Shown here: positions 37,000 through 46,048 of the stretch, one piece after another | How positions within the stretch are numbered: the stretch's first letter is position 1 | Layout of the letters: every line of letters begins with the position of its first letter | DNA from: Enterovirga aerilata | GTDB lineage: Bacteria; Pseudomonadota; Alphaproteobacteria; Rhizobiales; Beijerinckiaceae | Length of the DNA stretch: 64,000 nucleotides | Assembly (NCBI RefSeq): GCF_013044135.1 | Contig: NZ_JABEPP010000004.1 | Location: 310,001 to 374,000 of the forward strand | Direction of reading: 5' to 3' | The notes under the pieces: generated by a model | Told to the model about the DNA's origin: nothing | The model's database searches: none | The model's input: only the letters and a program-made list of their open reading frames with translations | Translations under genes and position numbers: made by a program

Positions 37000-38012
37000 T
37001 CGGCATTCCCTTCCGGCGCGCCGTCACCGCCGCGCTGCTCGTTTCCGCCTCCGCGCTCGCCGGCTGTGCCACTACTTCCGCTCGGCCGCCCGCTATCGCA
37101 TATGACGATCCACCGCGCGAAGTCGCCGCGACGCCGGCCGCCGAGCCGCCGCGCCCGGTGGAGATCGTTACGATTCCTGAACCGTTGCCGCTTCCCGGTC
37201 AGCTCAAGCCATTGCCGGATGCCCCTCGCGTGTCAGAGCCTGCCGATCCCCGTAGGCGCGTCGGCGATGCAAACGCCGCCGCGCGGGTGCAGCCGGCCCG
37301 TGACGGCTTCCTCAACGCCATCCAGCAATATCCCTGGACGGACGGCGCGCTCTATCAGATCTATACCGCGCCCGGCCAAGTGACGGACATCGCCTTACAG
37401 GAGGGCGAGCAGCTCGTTGGGCCGGGGCCGGTAGCAGCCGGCGACACCGTGCGCTGGATCATCGGCGATACTATCAGCGGCGGCGGGCCGGCAGCGCGAG
37501 TGCATATCCTCGTCAAACCGACGAGGCCGGACCTCGCCACCAACCTCGTCATCAACACCGATCGGCGCACCTATCATCTGGAGCTGCGCGCGACACCTGC
37601 GACCTACATGGCCTCAGTGTCGTGGACCTACCCGCAAGATCAGCTCATCGCGCTACGCGGCGGCAACATCGCCGCTGCGACGGTCGCGCCGGCCGCGACC
37701 GGCGTGGATGTGACTTCGCTCAATTTCCGTTATCGCATCGAGGGCGACCGCGCCCCGTGGCGTCCCATTCGTGCGTTCGACGACTCCCGGCAGGTGTTCA
37801 TCGAGTTTCCGGCGGGGATCTCGCAGGGCGAGATGCCGCCGCTGTTCGTTACCGGCGCGGCCGGGGACGCCGAGCTAGTCAATTATCGCGTGCAGGGCCG
37901 CTACATGGTGGTGGACCGGCTGTTCGCCGCCGCCGAACTGCGCCTGGGCGATCGGCGCAATGAACAGCGCGTCCGCATCGTGCGCGACGACGGACGGGAG
38001 CGGCGGCCGTGA
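36996..38012 (+). CDS. trbG: Conjugal transfer protein TrbG (VirB9-like)
   Basis: The 338-residue protein has a lipoprotein-type signal (LLVSASALAGCATTS, cysteine near residue 26), a proline-rich spacer and a VirB9-type beta domain (WTYPQDQLIALR, NFRYRIEGDRAPWRP, RVFDDSRQVFIEFP-like block, RYMVVDRLFAAAELRLG). It contributes to the outer-membrane core complex with TrbI. It overlaps both neighbouring genes by 4 bp. Confidence 0.93.
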   Translation: MIGIPFRRAVTAALLVSASALAGCATTSARPPAIAYDDPPREVAATPAAEPPRPVEIVTIPEPLPLPGQLKPLPDAPRVSEPADPRRRVGDANAAARVQPARDGFLNAIQQYPWTDGALYQIYTAPGQVTDIALQEGEQLVGPGPVAAGDTVRWIIGDTISGGGPAARVHILVKPTRPDLATNLVINTDRRTYHLELRATPATYMASVSWTYPQDQLIALRGGNIAAATVAPAATGVDVTSLNFRYRIEGDRAPWRPIRAFDDSRQVFIEFPAGISQGEMPPLFVTGAAGDAELVNYRVQGRYMVVDRLFAAAELRLGDRRNEQRVRIVRDDGRERRP

Positions 38013-39232
38013 ACGATCGCACCGACATTCCCTCCGCCGAGCCGGCCGCGCCGCAGCCCCTTCCCGCCGATCCAAAGCCATTCCAGCTTCGACGCGATCC
38101 GCCCCGCGTCATGCGTCTGTCCCGCAAGGCGCTGACAGTCATAGGCGTGGCCGCCGGCCTCGGTATCGGCGGCTCGCTGATCTACGCGCTCAAACCGGCT
38201 GGTGAACGGCAGGCGGAAGAACTCTACAACACCGAGAGCCGCGCCACGGCCGAGACCATCACCTCGGGACCGAGGGACTATGCTCAAGCGCCGCGCCTTG
38301 GGCCACCACTTCCCGGCGACCTCGGCGGCCCGATCGTGTCCGCCCAGCAGCGCGGCGAGAACGTGCCCGTGCCGCCGATCGGCACGCAGCCGGCCCAACC
38401 CGATCCGCGCGCGCAGGCCGAGGAGGCTGCGCGCCAGCGCGCCCAGCAGGAACGTGACGCTGCCCGAATGAGTGGCGTATTCCTCGGCGGCAACGCGGGC
38501 AACGCCGGAACGGCGCCGGCCCCGTCGCTGATCTTGCCCGACCAAGCCGCGCAGCTAACGCAGCAGGCGAGCGCAGCGCAGGGCGATCAAGCTGGCCGGC
38601 GCGCTTTCATGGCGCAAGCCTCGAACCAGCGAACGGTGAGCGCGGAGCGGCTGATCGCACCCCCGTCGCCCAACATCGTGCAGGCCGGAAGCATCATCCC
38701 GGCCGCGCTCATCACCGGGATCAGGTCCGATCTTCCCGGCCAGATAACGGCGCAGGTTACGCAGAACGTCTATGACAGCCCGACAGGCCGCATCTTGCTC
38801 ATCCCGCAAGGTGCCCGGCTGATCGGCGAATACGACAGCGAGATCACCGCCGGGCAGACCCGTGTTCTCCTCGCCTGGGACCGGCTCATCATGCCGGACG
38901 GGCGCTCGATCGTTCTCGAGCGCCAGCCAGGCGCGGACGGCGCTGGGTTCGCCGGCCTACAGGATCGCGTGAATCAGCATTGGGGCAATCTGCTCAGGGC
39001 GGCGGCCGTCTCGACTCTGCTCGGCGTCGGCGCCGAGTTGGGCGCGGACAGCGAGGATGACTTGACCCGCGCGTTACGGCGCGGCTCGCAGGACACGATC
39101 AATCAGACCGGCCAGCAGATCGTTCGGCGGCAGCTCAACGTGCAGCCGACCCTTACCATCCGGCCGGGCCATCCGCTGCGCGTGGTCATCACCCGCGACC
39201 TAGTGCTCGAACCTTTGGGAGCGTCACGATGA
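38009..39232 (+). CDS. trbI: Conjugal transfer protein TrbI (VirB10-like)
   Basis: The 407-residue VirB10-family protein has a cytosolic proline-rich start, one membrane segment (about residues 43-62, ALTVIGVAAGLGIGGSLIYAL), a periplasmic linker and the C-terminal beta-barrel domain. The barrel includes LIAPPSPNIVQAGSIIPAALITGI, QVTQNVYDSPTGRILLIPQGARLIG and LTIRPGHPLRVVITRDL in separate segments. It spans both membranes as the channel scaffold. It overlaps the next gene by 4 bp. Confidence 0.94.
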   Translation: MNDRTDIPSAEPAAPQPLPADPKPFQLRRDPPRVMRLSRKALTVIGVAAGLGIGGSLIYALKPAGERQAEELYNTESRATAETITSGPRDYAQAPRLGPPLPGDLGGPIVSAQQRGENVPVPPIGTQPAQPDPRAQAEEAARQRAQQERDAARMSGVFLGGNAGNAGTAPAPSLILPDQAAQLTQQASAAQGDQAGRRAFMAQASNQRTVSAERLIAPPSPNIVQAGSIIPAALITGIRSDLPGQITAQVTQNVYDSPTGRILLIPQGARLIGEYDSEITAGQTRVLLAWDRLIMPDGRSIVLERQPGADGAGFAGLQDRVNQHWGNLLRAAAVSTLLGVGAELGADSEDDLTRALRRGSQDTINQTGQQIVRRQLNVQPTLTIRPGHPLRVVITRDLVLEPLGASR

Positions 39233-39450
39233 CGAAATTGAAGCTGGGGCCATTGGTGGACGATCGGCCTGTCAAACTGACGGTGGAGCTACCCGCCGGG
39301 GTCCACCGCGATCTTGTAGCCTACGCCGCCGCGCTCGCGGCGGAGACCGGCCAGCAACCTATGCCGCCTGAAAAGCTGGTGGCGCCTATGCTTGCGCGCT
39401 TCATGGACACCGACCGCGGCTTTCGTCGCCACCGCGCGCAAGGCAGTTAA
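39229..39450 (+). CDS. DUF2274 family protein
   Basis: The 73-residue protein (LGPLVDDRPVKLTVELPAGVHRDLVAYAAALA) matches DUF2274, which routinely closes the trb operon in Tn4371-like ICEs. The N-terminal strand followed by two helices resembles a ribbon-helix-helix protein, so DNA binding is possible but unproven. It overlaps trbI by 4 bp and ends the plus-strand transfer operon. Confidence 0.85.
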   Translation: MTKLKLGPLVDDRPVKLTVELPAGVHRDLVAYAAALAAETGQQPMPPEKLVAPMLARFMDTDRGFRRHRAQGS

Positions 39451-39465
39451 GGGGTTCCCGGCTTC

Positions 39466-39774
39466 TCAGTTGCCGGTGAAACGCTTGAAGCGATCGCGGC
39501 TATCGGCCTCGATAACTGCCTGCTCGGCGTTGGCGCATTCATCACCGCGCACCGAACCGTCTCGACACGCTGCTACGATCTGCCGAGCCTCGTCGATATT
39601 GGCCGCAAAATACTGCGTCCCGCGCGCTGCGGTCGGCTGCGGCGCGGCCGGGGCCGGACTGACGGCGACGGCTGTTTGGCTAAGGGGGGCGATGACCGGC
39701 CGCAAGACAAAGCCGCCTGCGAAGCCGATGACCAAAGTGACAAGCACGATGATGATGGTCCTGCCTTGCGACAT
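39466..39774 (-). CDS. Small membrane-anchored protein, possible exclusion factor
   Basis: The 102-residue protein begins MSQGRTIIIVLVTLVIGFAGGFVLRP, a single membrane anchor, then an Ala/Pro linker and a short domain (ARQIVAACRDGSVRGDECANAEQAV). The Cys-spaced helical segment resembles TrbK/EexN-type entry-exclusion proteins. It converges with the trb operon (15 bp between stops). The ATG at 39774 is preceded by GGAG. Function is inferred from topology and context. Confidence 0.55.
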   Translation of the reverse strand: MSQGRTIIIVLVTLVIGFAGGFVLRPVIAPLSQTAVAVSPAPAAPQPTAARGTQYFAANIDEARQIVAACRDGSVRGDECANAEQAVIEADSRDRFKRFTGN

Positions 39775-39806
39775 CAAAAATTTACTCCACCGACTGGCCG
39801 CCTAAT

Positions 39807-40730
39807 TTACTGGAATCTTGGCGAGAAATCAAAAGAGAGCGCATAGCGGGCCTTGATAAATCCAAGAAAGCGCCGCAACGCTGGATTGCGATTGTCGTCT
39901 CGCCAGCAACCCGAGTATCCGGTCAGTGCCGGTCCTTGTTCGCCATGAATCGGCCGATAGACGACACTAGGATAGGTCGCTCCGGTCGATCCCTCGCAGA
40001 CAATGGTAACACCCGAGTTGACGCCGAGGATGCTCAGCACGGTCTCACGGCTCGCCCGCGACATTCGGATGTCAGGCTTACCGCCCGAGATTGGAAGTCT
40101 GCCAAGCAACATGTCGCGGATTTCAGGGCCGGGATCGGCCGCGGGCAGAAGGAAGTGCTCGCCCCGAAGATCCGTCCAGTGAATTATGTCCCGTCTAGCC
40201 AACGGATGCGAGGCGGGCAACGCGGCTAGCATCCGCTCGCTCCATAGCGGCTCGCAGCGAAATCCGTTGTGGCTGGGCGTCCCCATCAGGATCGCTACGT
40301 CGATTTCGCCCGTGTCGAGCCCAGCGAGCAGAACGCTGCGATCAGCCTCGACGCATTCCAGTTCGACGTCAGGATGCGCCTCGCGCCAGCTAATGAGGGT
40401 CGCCCGGAGATTGCCGGCGGAGACCGAGCTATTGTACCCGAGCAATAGACCGCCAGCGCGGCCCTGGCCGGCTGCGAGCATCATGGTGACTAGCTTATCT
40501 GCCGTTGCCACCATTGGTCGCGCGCCACGAATGAACGCGGCTCCGGCCAGCGTCGTTTTGACCCCAGCCCGCGACCGCTCGAAGATAGACATTCCGATCG
40601 AGCGCTCCAACTTCGAGATGGAGCGACTGAGGGTCGATTGTTCAATATCAAGTGCCCGGGCGGCTCTGTAAAAACTACCATGGTCCGCCGCGGCGATAGC
40701 ATAACAAAGCTGGCGGATTTCAAATGGCAA
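39807..40730 (-). CDS. LysR-family transcriptional regulator
   Basis: The 307-residue protein has an N-terminal winged helix-turn-helix (LCYAIAAADHGSFYRAARALDIEQSTLSRSISKLE) and a periplasmic-binding-protein-like effector domain (GEIDVAILMG, LWSERMLAALPASHPLA). I chose the TTG at 40730 because AAGGAG lies six bases upstream and the helix-turn-helix then begins at the usual distance from the N-terminus. A longer reading frame to 40853 exists but has no support. The target is unknown. It may regulate transfer or the cargo genes to its right. Confidence 0.87.
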   Translation of the reverse strand: MPFEIRQLCYAIAAADHGSFYRAARALDIEQSTLSRSISKLERSIGMSIFERSRAGVKTTLAGAAFIRGARPMVATADKLVTMMLAAGQGRAGGLLLGYNSSVSAGNLRATLISWREAHPDVELECVEADRSVLLAGLDTGEIDVAILMGTPSHNGFRCEPLWSERMLAALPASHPLARRDIIHWTDLRGEHFLLPAADPGPEIRDMLLGRLPISGGKPDIRMSRASRETVLSILGVNSGVTIVCEGSTGATYPSVVYRPIHGEQGPALTGYSGCWRDDNRNPALRRFLGFIKARYALSFDFSPRFQ

Positions 40731-40828
40731 GCAGAACTCCTTACTCCGTTCGGTGATACCAGCTACCTGCCAGAAACAATTCCTATCTGAGCGCCGCTGT
40801 GGAGCGATTGGGATGATGCAACTTCTTC

Positions 40829-41170
40829 CTATCGTCGCGGCGCGCAAGGCCAAGCTTCAGCCAATGCTTGTTCGGCGCCAGCAACCATGTGAACGTCCAT
40901 GAAGTAGCTGTTGTCTTCTGCCCAGCGCAGATAGGCTGAACGCAATCTATTCCGATCGTAACGCGGCGCCCCACACTCGCTACCCCGCGCCACTATCATC
41001 ATGTCCAGCACGCCTTGAAGGTATGCGCCGCACGCTGGGTTGTTGGCGCGACAGCTTGCAACGAGTTCAGAGCCGTTTGTGTGAATCGGTTGTTCTTGCG
41101 CATAACTCGAAGCAGCGAGCACGACGGATGATACACACGCTCCGATGCAATAACCGACAGTCCTAAACAT
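40829..41170 (-). CDS. Rap1a/Tai-like exported protein
   Basis: The 113-residue protein has a signal peptide (GYCIGACVSSVVLAASSYAQ, cleavage near residue 25) and the pattern GAYLQGVLDMM...RSAYLRWAEDNSYFMD...AEQALAEAWPC of the Rap1a/Tai fold, known from type VI secretion immunity proteins. Four cysteines could form two disulphides. No effector gene is adjacent, so an immunity role here is unproven. A GAGGATC site precedes the ATG. Confidence 0.68.
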   Translation of the reverse strand: MFRTVGYCIGACVSSVVLAASSYAQEQPIHTNGSELVASCRANNPACGAYLQGVLDMMIVARGSECGAPRYDRNRLRSAYLRWAEDNSYFMDVHMVAGAEQALAEAWPCAPRR

Positions 41171-41242
41171 ATTTGATCCTCGGATGGTGTTTTCAAAGAA
41201 TGGGCCTTACCCCCATTCAGGCCCATTCAGACGACTGAGAGT

Positions 41243-41590
41243 TCAGTCGCCATCCTCATCGCTGTCGTTTTCATTCCCGAGGATTTGGCCTGTCGGCGTA
41301 ACGAACAGCTCCACGTTCTTGCCAGCCTGATCCTTGCCTTCGATCTCGTAGAGCGTGCTGCCGTCCGCCTTTCTGGTTACCAGCTCGGCTTCGCGGACAG
41401 ACGCGAGTCGTGTGCGCGCGGCGTTCATCGCGGCCACCGGCACCTGGTCGAGTGCGACTTCCTTCTCGCTATGCTCGCCGATAATGCGGTTCTCGTTCGC
41501 CTCATGGTTCTGCTGCGCCGCGAGCGCCACGCCTGCCACCGTCAACACAGCAGCGCTGGCTCCGATGACGAGAGTTCGTTTGCTAGCCAT
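41243..41590 (-). CDS. PepSY domain protein
   Basis: The 115-residue protein has a signal peptide (RTLVIGASAAVLTVAGVALAA) followed by one PepSY domain (VALDQVPVAAMNAARTRLASV, then VTRKADGSTLYEIEGKDQAGKNVELFVTPTG in segments). PepSY proteins are periplasmic and often linked to protease inhibition or metal and redox stress. The ATG at 41590 is chosen; an upstream GTG at 41602 lacks proper spacing from the AAGGAA site. Confidence 0.8.
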   Translation of the reverse strand: MASKRTLVIGASAAVLTVAGVALAAQQNHEANENRIIGEHSEKEVALDQVPVAAMNAARTRLASVREAELVTRKADGSTLYEIEGKDQAGKNVELFVTPTGQILGNENDSDEDGD

Positions 41591-41664
41591 GTTCCGTTCC
41601 ACTTCCTTCGGGGCCGGGGGATGAACGGGCGGCGGTCGCGGCCCGACTGGCCGTCGTCCGATTC

Positions 41665-42546
41665 TTAGTTTTTTCGATTGTTCATTGTGTCGAGTGCCGA
41701 GCGGAGACCGCGCGCCAGCTTTGCCGCGTCGTCATTGGCCCAGAAGTGCAGGAAGAACAGGCGCGGCTCGTCGTTCAACATATGGTTGTGAAGCGCTGTG
41801 ACTTCGATGTCGTTCGCTCGAAGCGCTCGAAGGACGCGGTCTACTTCGCTCGCGATGAGGACGAAATCGCCCGTGATCGCCGCCTTGCCGCCGCCGGTGG
41901 GCTGAAAATTGATTGCGGTCGCAGTTCCCATTGATTGAGGCGTCACCATGCCGCCATCCATGAGCCGCTCCGCACGGGGAATACTGTATTGCAGAACGCC
42001 ACCATTGACCCTGCCTTCGGCTCCCATCAGCTCGTCCAGAGCATCGGAGTTTAGATTGAGGCGAGACGGTGCTCCCGCTCCAAGAGACGGTGGAGAGATC
42101 GGTGTGCGGCTTGCGGAAATGGCTTGGCGCAGCGCCGCCGCCAGCCTTACCGGATCGCCATGCGCAGCTATGTGCATGTACATGGTGCCGGGCGCGGACC
42201 GCAGCAGGTGATTGTGGAGCGCGGTGATGGTGTATCCACCTTGCAAAAGGCGCGTCATCACAGGGTTCACTTCCTCGTGCGTGAGCACAAGATCGCCCAT
42301 TACCATCACTTCGTCCCCCATAGGCTGAAACGCGGCCCAGGAGCCGAGCGCCAGCGAAGGCTCTATCGATACGCCATCCAGAACAACGCGCAGGTCGGAG
42401 CGAGGAAATCCGTAGCGACGAACTCCGTCCGGCTGCTCGACGCCGGGGCGTCCCAGCGCGGCGTCAACCTTCGCCCAGTCCGGTGCCGCCCAAGCAGGTG
42501 CGGCTAGTAGCAGCGTGGCCAACCCCGATAACAGCACCGTCCGCAT
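41665..42546 (-). CDS. DUF1259 (LppY/LpqO-like) exported protein
   Basis: The 293-residue protein has a signal peptide (LLSGLATLLLAAPAWA) and two DUF1259 repeats. Each ends with a histidine-containing signature, ITALHNHLL (about residue 105) and VTALHNHML (about residue 250), followed by a strand with a further histidine (MYMHIAAHGDP; LFFLHFWANDD). The paired histidine motifs suggest metal binding. The family's activity is unknown. It is divergent from the two-component system and may be its target. Confidence 0.83.
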   Translation of the reverse strand: MRTVLLSGLATLLLAAPAWAAPDWAKVDAALGRPGVEQPDGVRRYGFPRSDLRVVLDGVSIEPSLALGSWAAFQPMGDEVMVMGDLVLTHEEVNPVMTRLLQGGYTITALHNHLLRSAPGTMYMHIAAHGDPVRLAAALRQAISASRTPISPPSLGAGAPSRLNLNSDALDELMGAEGRVNGGVLQYSIPRAERLMDGGMVTPQSMGTATAINFQPTGGGKAAITGDFVLIASEVDRVLRALRANDIEVTALHNHMLNDEPRLFFLHFWANDDAAKLARGLRSALDTMNNRKN

Positions 42547-42805
42547 AGTTTTGCTTCAACTCCTGATGCATAATGAGATCATGGTCGATGCCTCCTCGGG
42601 CACGCCAAAGCTGCGACACTCATGCATCGGCGCCGACCGCAAGGCACCTTGTAGATTCACAAGGTCCGCTGGCGGCATTCTGCACTAGAAGGCGATCGAA
42701 CTCTTGTGCGAACGCAGCCGTCGGCAAACGACATTGGCGCACTGTCGGCACTGCTCGCACGCGGCTATGGTCGGCGCAAACAACAGAGGAGATGCCTCGG
42801 GCATT

Positions 42806-43474
42806 ATGCGCCTACTACTGATCGAGGACGACGAGGACACGGGGAGCGCCGTTGTTGAAGCGCTGCGTGCTCGCGGTCACGCCGTCGATTGGGAGGACGA
42901 CGGAAAAAGCGGACTTGATCGCGCCGTGAGCGGTGCTCACGCGTTGCTGATCGTTGACCGAATGCTGCCAGAGATGGATGGGCTATCGGTTGTCACCGAG
43001 CTGCGCCGTCGCCAAGTCGTAGCACCCGTGCTGATGCTCACGGCGCTAGGCTCCGTGGGCCAACGAGTCGAAGGTCTTGAAGGTGGAGCCGACGACTATC
43101 TTGTCAAACCGTTCGCGATCGCCGAACTGGTCGCGCGCGTTGAAGCGCTGCAGCGCCGGGCGGCCGGCCCGCCCAGCATCCTCTCGCTGGGCGATCTGAC
43201 ACTCGACCGTCTCGCTCGGACGGTGCGGAGAGGCAACACGCCCATCGAACTAATCCCACGCGAGTTCCAGCTTCTCGAACTACTGATGCTGAACTCGCCG
43301 GCCGTGCTTACGCGGTTGATGCTGCTGGAGACCGTGTGGAAGTTCCGTTTCGATCCTGGCAGGAACCTCGTCGAAAGCCACATCAGTCGGCTGCGGGCAA
43401 AGATCGATCGCGGTGACGATCCCCCCCTGATCCATACCGTGCGTGGGGAAGGCTATGCCGCTTGGAGTGATTAG
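42806..43474 (+). CDS. OmpR-family response regulator
   Basis: The 222-residue protein has a receiver domain with the acidic pocket (LLIEDDEDTG), phosphoacceptor Asp51 (LLIVDRMLPEMDG), MLTALGS and VKPFAIAEL. A C-terminal OmpR/PhoB winged helix follows (PREFQLLELLMLNSPAVLTR, SRLRAKIDRGDDPPLIHTVRGEGYAA). The ATG directly before MRLLLIEDD is chosen. It overlaps the sensor kinase gene by about 20 bp, so the pair is co-translated. The signal is unknown; the divergent DUF1259 gene may be controlled by it. Confidence 0.9.
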   Translation: MRLLLIEDDEDTGSAVVEALRARGHAVDWEDDGKSGLDRAVSGAHALLIVDRMLPEMDGLSVVTELRRRQVVAPVLMLTALGSVGQRVEGLEGGADDYLVKPFAIAELVARVEALQRRAAGPPSILSLGDLTLDRLARTVRRGNTPIELIPREFQLLELLMLNSPAVLTRLMLLETVWKFRFDPGRNLVESHISRLRAKIDRGDDPPLIHTVRGEGYAAWSD

Positions 43475-44855
43475 CCGGCTGTTGCGCTCGACGGTGTCCC
43501 GTCTTGTTGCGCTCAACGCGCTGCTGCTCGTCATCAGCATGGTCGCCGGCGCGCTCGGCGGCTGGATCGCAACGCGCGGGGTGGTTGAGCGCGAGGCTCG
43601 AAATCGCATCGAGCTGGAGTCGCACGTGATCGCCCTCGAAGCGCAACGGGGAGGCCTTGATCGCGCACTGGAAATAATTCGAGCGAAGGCCGAGCGGCCG
43701 GGGTCGCCCGAGTATTATTTAGTTGGGCCAGATGGACGCACGCTGATCGGCGACATCCAAATTGTACCGCGAAAGGTCGGTTGGCACTTTATCGACCAGC
43801 CTCCGCCGCAACCCGGCGTCGAGGGCGTCCATCTGCTGGCGATGACGCGACGCCTTCCCGATGGATCCCTTCTCATCGTTGGAGAGGATATGGAGCGAAG
43901 CGAAGCAATCCGCGACGCTGTTTTCGGGGCCATTCTGACCGCTGGCGGAATCGCGTTGGTGTTCGGCATCATCGCAGGCCTCTTCGCCACGCGGCAGACG
44001 CTGCGCCAGATGAAGCGGATCAACGTTACCGTCCGAGCAGTCGAGCGTGGCGATCTCTCGGCGCGGACCGGCGCTCCGGTCGATGCGCGCACCGATCTTG
44101 ATCAACTCGCGTTGGCCATCGACCGTATGCTCGATCGGATTGACACGCTGGTAGCCACGATCCGTCGCGTGTCGGCGGAGGTCGCCCACGACCTGCGCAC
44201 GCCGCTCACGCGGGTGAGGCACTCTGTTGAATTGGCGTTGGCACAGCACGATGAAGAGCTCAGGTCTGCGGCGCTGGGTGAGGCGTTGGCCGGGCTGGAC
44301 GAGGCGCTTCGGCTGTTCAGTGCGGTGCTGGATCTAGCGGAGATTGATGCCGGTAACGCGCGCGCGCGATTTCAGCCTATCGACCTGGCAGAGATCGTTG
44401 ACCGGGTGGTGGATGCCTATCGTGCAGAGATCGAGGCTTCCGGCCGCAACATCTCTGTGAGCTTAGCGCGAGAAGCGCTGGTCGCCGGTGACGCCGACCT
44501 GCTGGCGCGTGCGCTCGCCAACCTGATTGAGAACGCGCTCAAATACTCCGGTGAGCACGCTCGTATCGATGTTTCGGTCACCGAGCAGGCCGACACGTTG
44601 ACGATGGCGGTCGCCGACGACGGTCCCGGCGTATCCGATTGCGAGGTCTCCGAGATGCTGCGCCCGTTCGGGCGCTTGGACCGAGCGCGGCGTGCATCCG
44701 GCAACGGCCTTGGCCTCGCCATCGCCGACGCCGTTGCCCGACTGCACCGTGGAGCGCTGGCCTTTGCGCGGCTCCAGCCAGGGCTGGCGGTCGAAATCAG
44801 ATTGCCGCGGGCACCGGCGGTGACGGCGGCTCGAATACTGGATCAAGTTGACTGA
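43455..44855 (+). CDS. Sensor histidine kinase
   Basis: The 466-residue membrane kinase has two membrane segments (about residues 17-40 and 155-180), a short periplasmic sensor between them, a HAMP region, the H box (VSAEVAHDLRTPLTRVRHSVE), an N box (ANLIENALKYS) and G boxes (VADDGPGVSD, GNGLGLAIADAVARLHRG). It pairs with the overlapping response regulator. The chosen ATG (43455) follows GGGGAAGG; a GTG at 43443 is the alternative. Confidence 0.9.
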   Translation: MPLGVISRLLRSTVSRLVALNALLLVISMVAGALGGWIATRGVVEREARNRIELESHVIALEAQRGGLDRALEIIRAKAERPGSPEYYLVGPDGRTLIGDIQIVPRKVGWHFIDQPPPQPGVEGVHLLAMTRRLPDGSLLIVGEDMERSEAIRDAVFGAILTAGGIALVFGIIAGLFATRQTLRQMKRINVTVRAVERGDLSARTGAPVDARTDLDQLALAIDRMLDRIDTLVATIRRVSAEVAHDLRTPLTRVRHSVELALAQHDEELRSAALGEALAGLDEALRLFSAVLDLAEIDAGNARARFQPIDLAEIVDRVVDAYRAEIEASGRNISVSLAREALVAGDADLLARALANLIENALKYSGEHARIDVSVTEQADTLTMAVADDGPGVSDCEVSEMLRPFGRLDRARRASGNGLGLAIADAVARLHRGALAFARLQPGLAVEIRLPRAPAVTAARILDQVD

Positions 44856-44918
44856 GCGTGACGAAAGGCGCTTCGCTGGTCCAGCGACCGACTAACGTAT
44901 CCCGGAACGTGCGAACGT

Positions 44919-46034
44919 TTATGCCGGCGAAGCCGTGGTTCCTCGGCCGGCGACACGGCGTTCGTGCGCCGCGACCGCGCGACGGTATGCGGCATCCGCC
45001 ACCTGTCGCACGGCGCTGGGCGGAAACGGCGCGACCGAACTGACGTTGATCTCGCACAAGACATAGCTGTCCGAGCCGCGATCGTCTTTCGGCCCGTAGA
45101 GGAAGTCCGCGTCCCACAGGAGCGGCAGCTCGTCATGCTCGATGGCGAGGATGTGCTGCAACCCGGGAATCCACGACTGTTCCATATCGTCTCTGAGCGA
45201 CTGGAAAGCGCCGGCGTCGGCAGGCTGCATGACCCGCGGCCCCGGCTGCGCCTTCGGAGAATCGACCCCTTCCGCGGGTAGCGGCAATAGCGCGCGGATC
45301 AGTTGGTGGCCGAAACCGACGACCGTGCCCTCGCTCACATAGCAGCGGATCATGCCGTCCCCGAGCCGCGGTTGGAACGGTTGGTCGATGAGGCATTCGC
45401 CGCGCTCAAAATAGGGTGCGAACCGAGCGATCAGGGCATCGAGGGGGATCTTGAACGGAACGCTGTCCCGCGCGGCGTGAAGGACCGAAACGATCGGTTG
45501 GGCGCCACCCCCCCGGTCAGCAACTTCGACCCGCCACACGCCCCGGCCGCCATTGCTCCGATTTTCCTTGAGCACACGCGGCCCGGAAGCCAGGCGTTCA
45601 AGAAGCAGCGCGCGCAGTTCCTCCAGATCGGCGTAGCGGTGTGTGTCGGTGCCCCAACCCAGCGCCCGCGTGGCGTGAAGCACGCTTTTCACGCCCATTT
45701 TCGCGATGATATCGGGATGCGCGCTGATCGAGACGCCCGCCGCCGCGGCCTCGCGCAAAATCGGATCGAGCCTTGAGCGGTCACCGGCGTCGCTGATCGG
45801 GTCGGCCCAGACCATCACGCCATCGCACGTCAGCAGACGGTCGCGCGTTGTACCAGCCGTCTCGTCGGCATATCCAATCGCCTCGACCTCACCGCCCAAC
45901 TCACGCAGCGCTGCCATGATCGGCCACTGGCGCGCGCTTTGCACGTCCAGAGGGCTGGTGGGGAGGTCGGTTCGCCACAACAGGCCGATCTTGGGGCAAG
46001 TGGTCAAGGCCGACTTCACTCGCCTCCCGTTCAT
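44919..46034 (-). CDS. Cj0069-like ATP-grasp family protein
   Basis: The 371-residue protein resembles the Cj0069 family and has the layout of an ATP-grasp ligase. An N-terminal Rossmann-like part (IGLLWRTDLPTSPLDV) is followed by VLKENRSNGGRGVWRVEVA (the ATP-binding loop), GECLIDQPFQPRLGDGMIRCYVSEGTVVGFGHQLI in segments, and the acidic metal site (YVLCEINVSSVAPFPPSA). The substrate is unknown. It is the last gene of the chrB-chrA-SOD operon, 14 bp after the SOD stop. GGAGAG precedes the ATG at 46034. Confidence 0.75.
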   Translation of the reverse strand: MNGRRVKSALTTCPKIGLLWRTDLPTSPLDVQSARQWPIMAALRELGGEVEAIGYADETAGTTRDRLLTCDGVMVWADPISDAGDRSRLDPILREAAAAGVSISAHPDIIAKMGVKSVLHATRALGWGTDTHRYADLEELRALLLERLASGPRVLKENRSNGGRGVWRVEVADRGGGAQPIVSVLHAARDSVPFKIPLDALIARFAPYFERGECLIDQPFQPRLGDGMIRCYVSEGTVVGFGHQLIRALLPLPAEGVDSPKAQPGPRVMQPADAGAFQSLRDDMEQSWIPGLQHILAIEHDELPLLWDADFLYGPKDDRGSDSYVLCEINVSSVAPFPPSAVRQVADAAYRRAVAAHERRVAGRGTTASPA

Positions 46035-46048
46035 CGCCGCTCTCCAAC

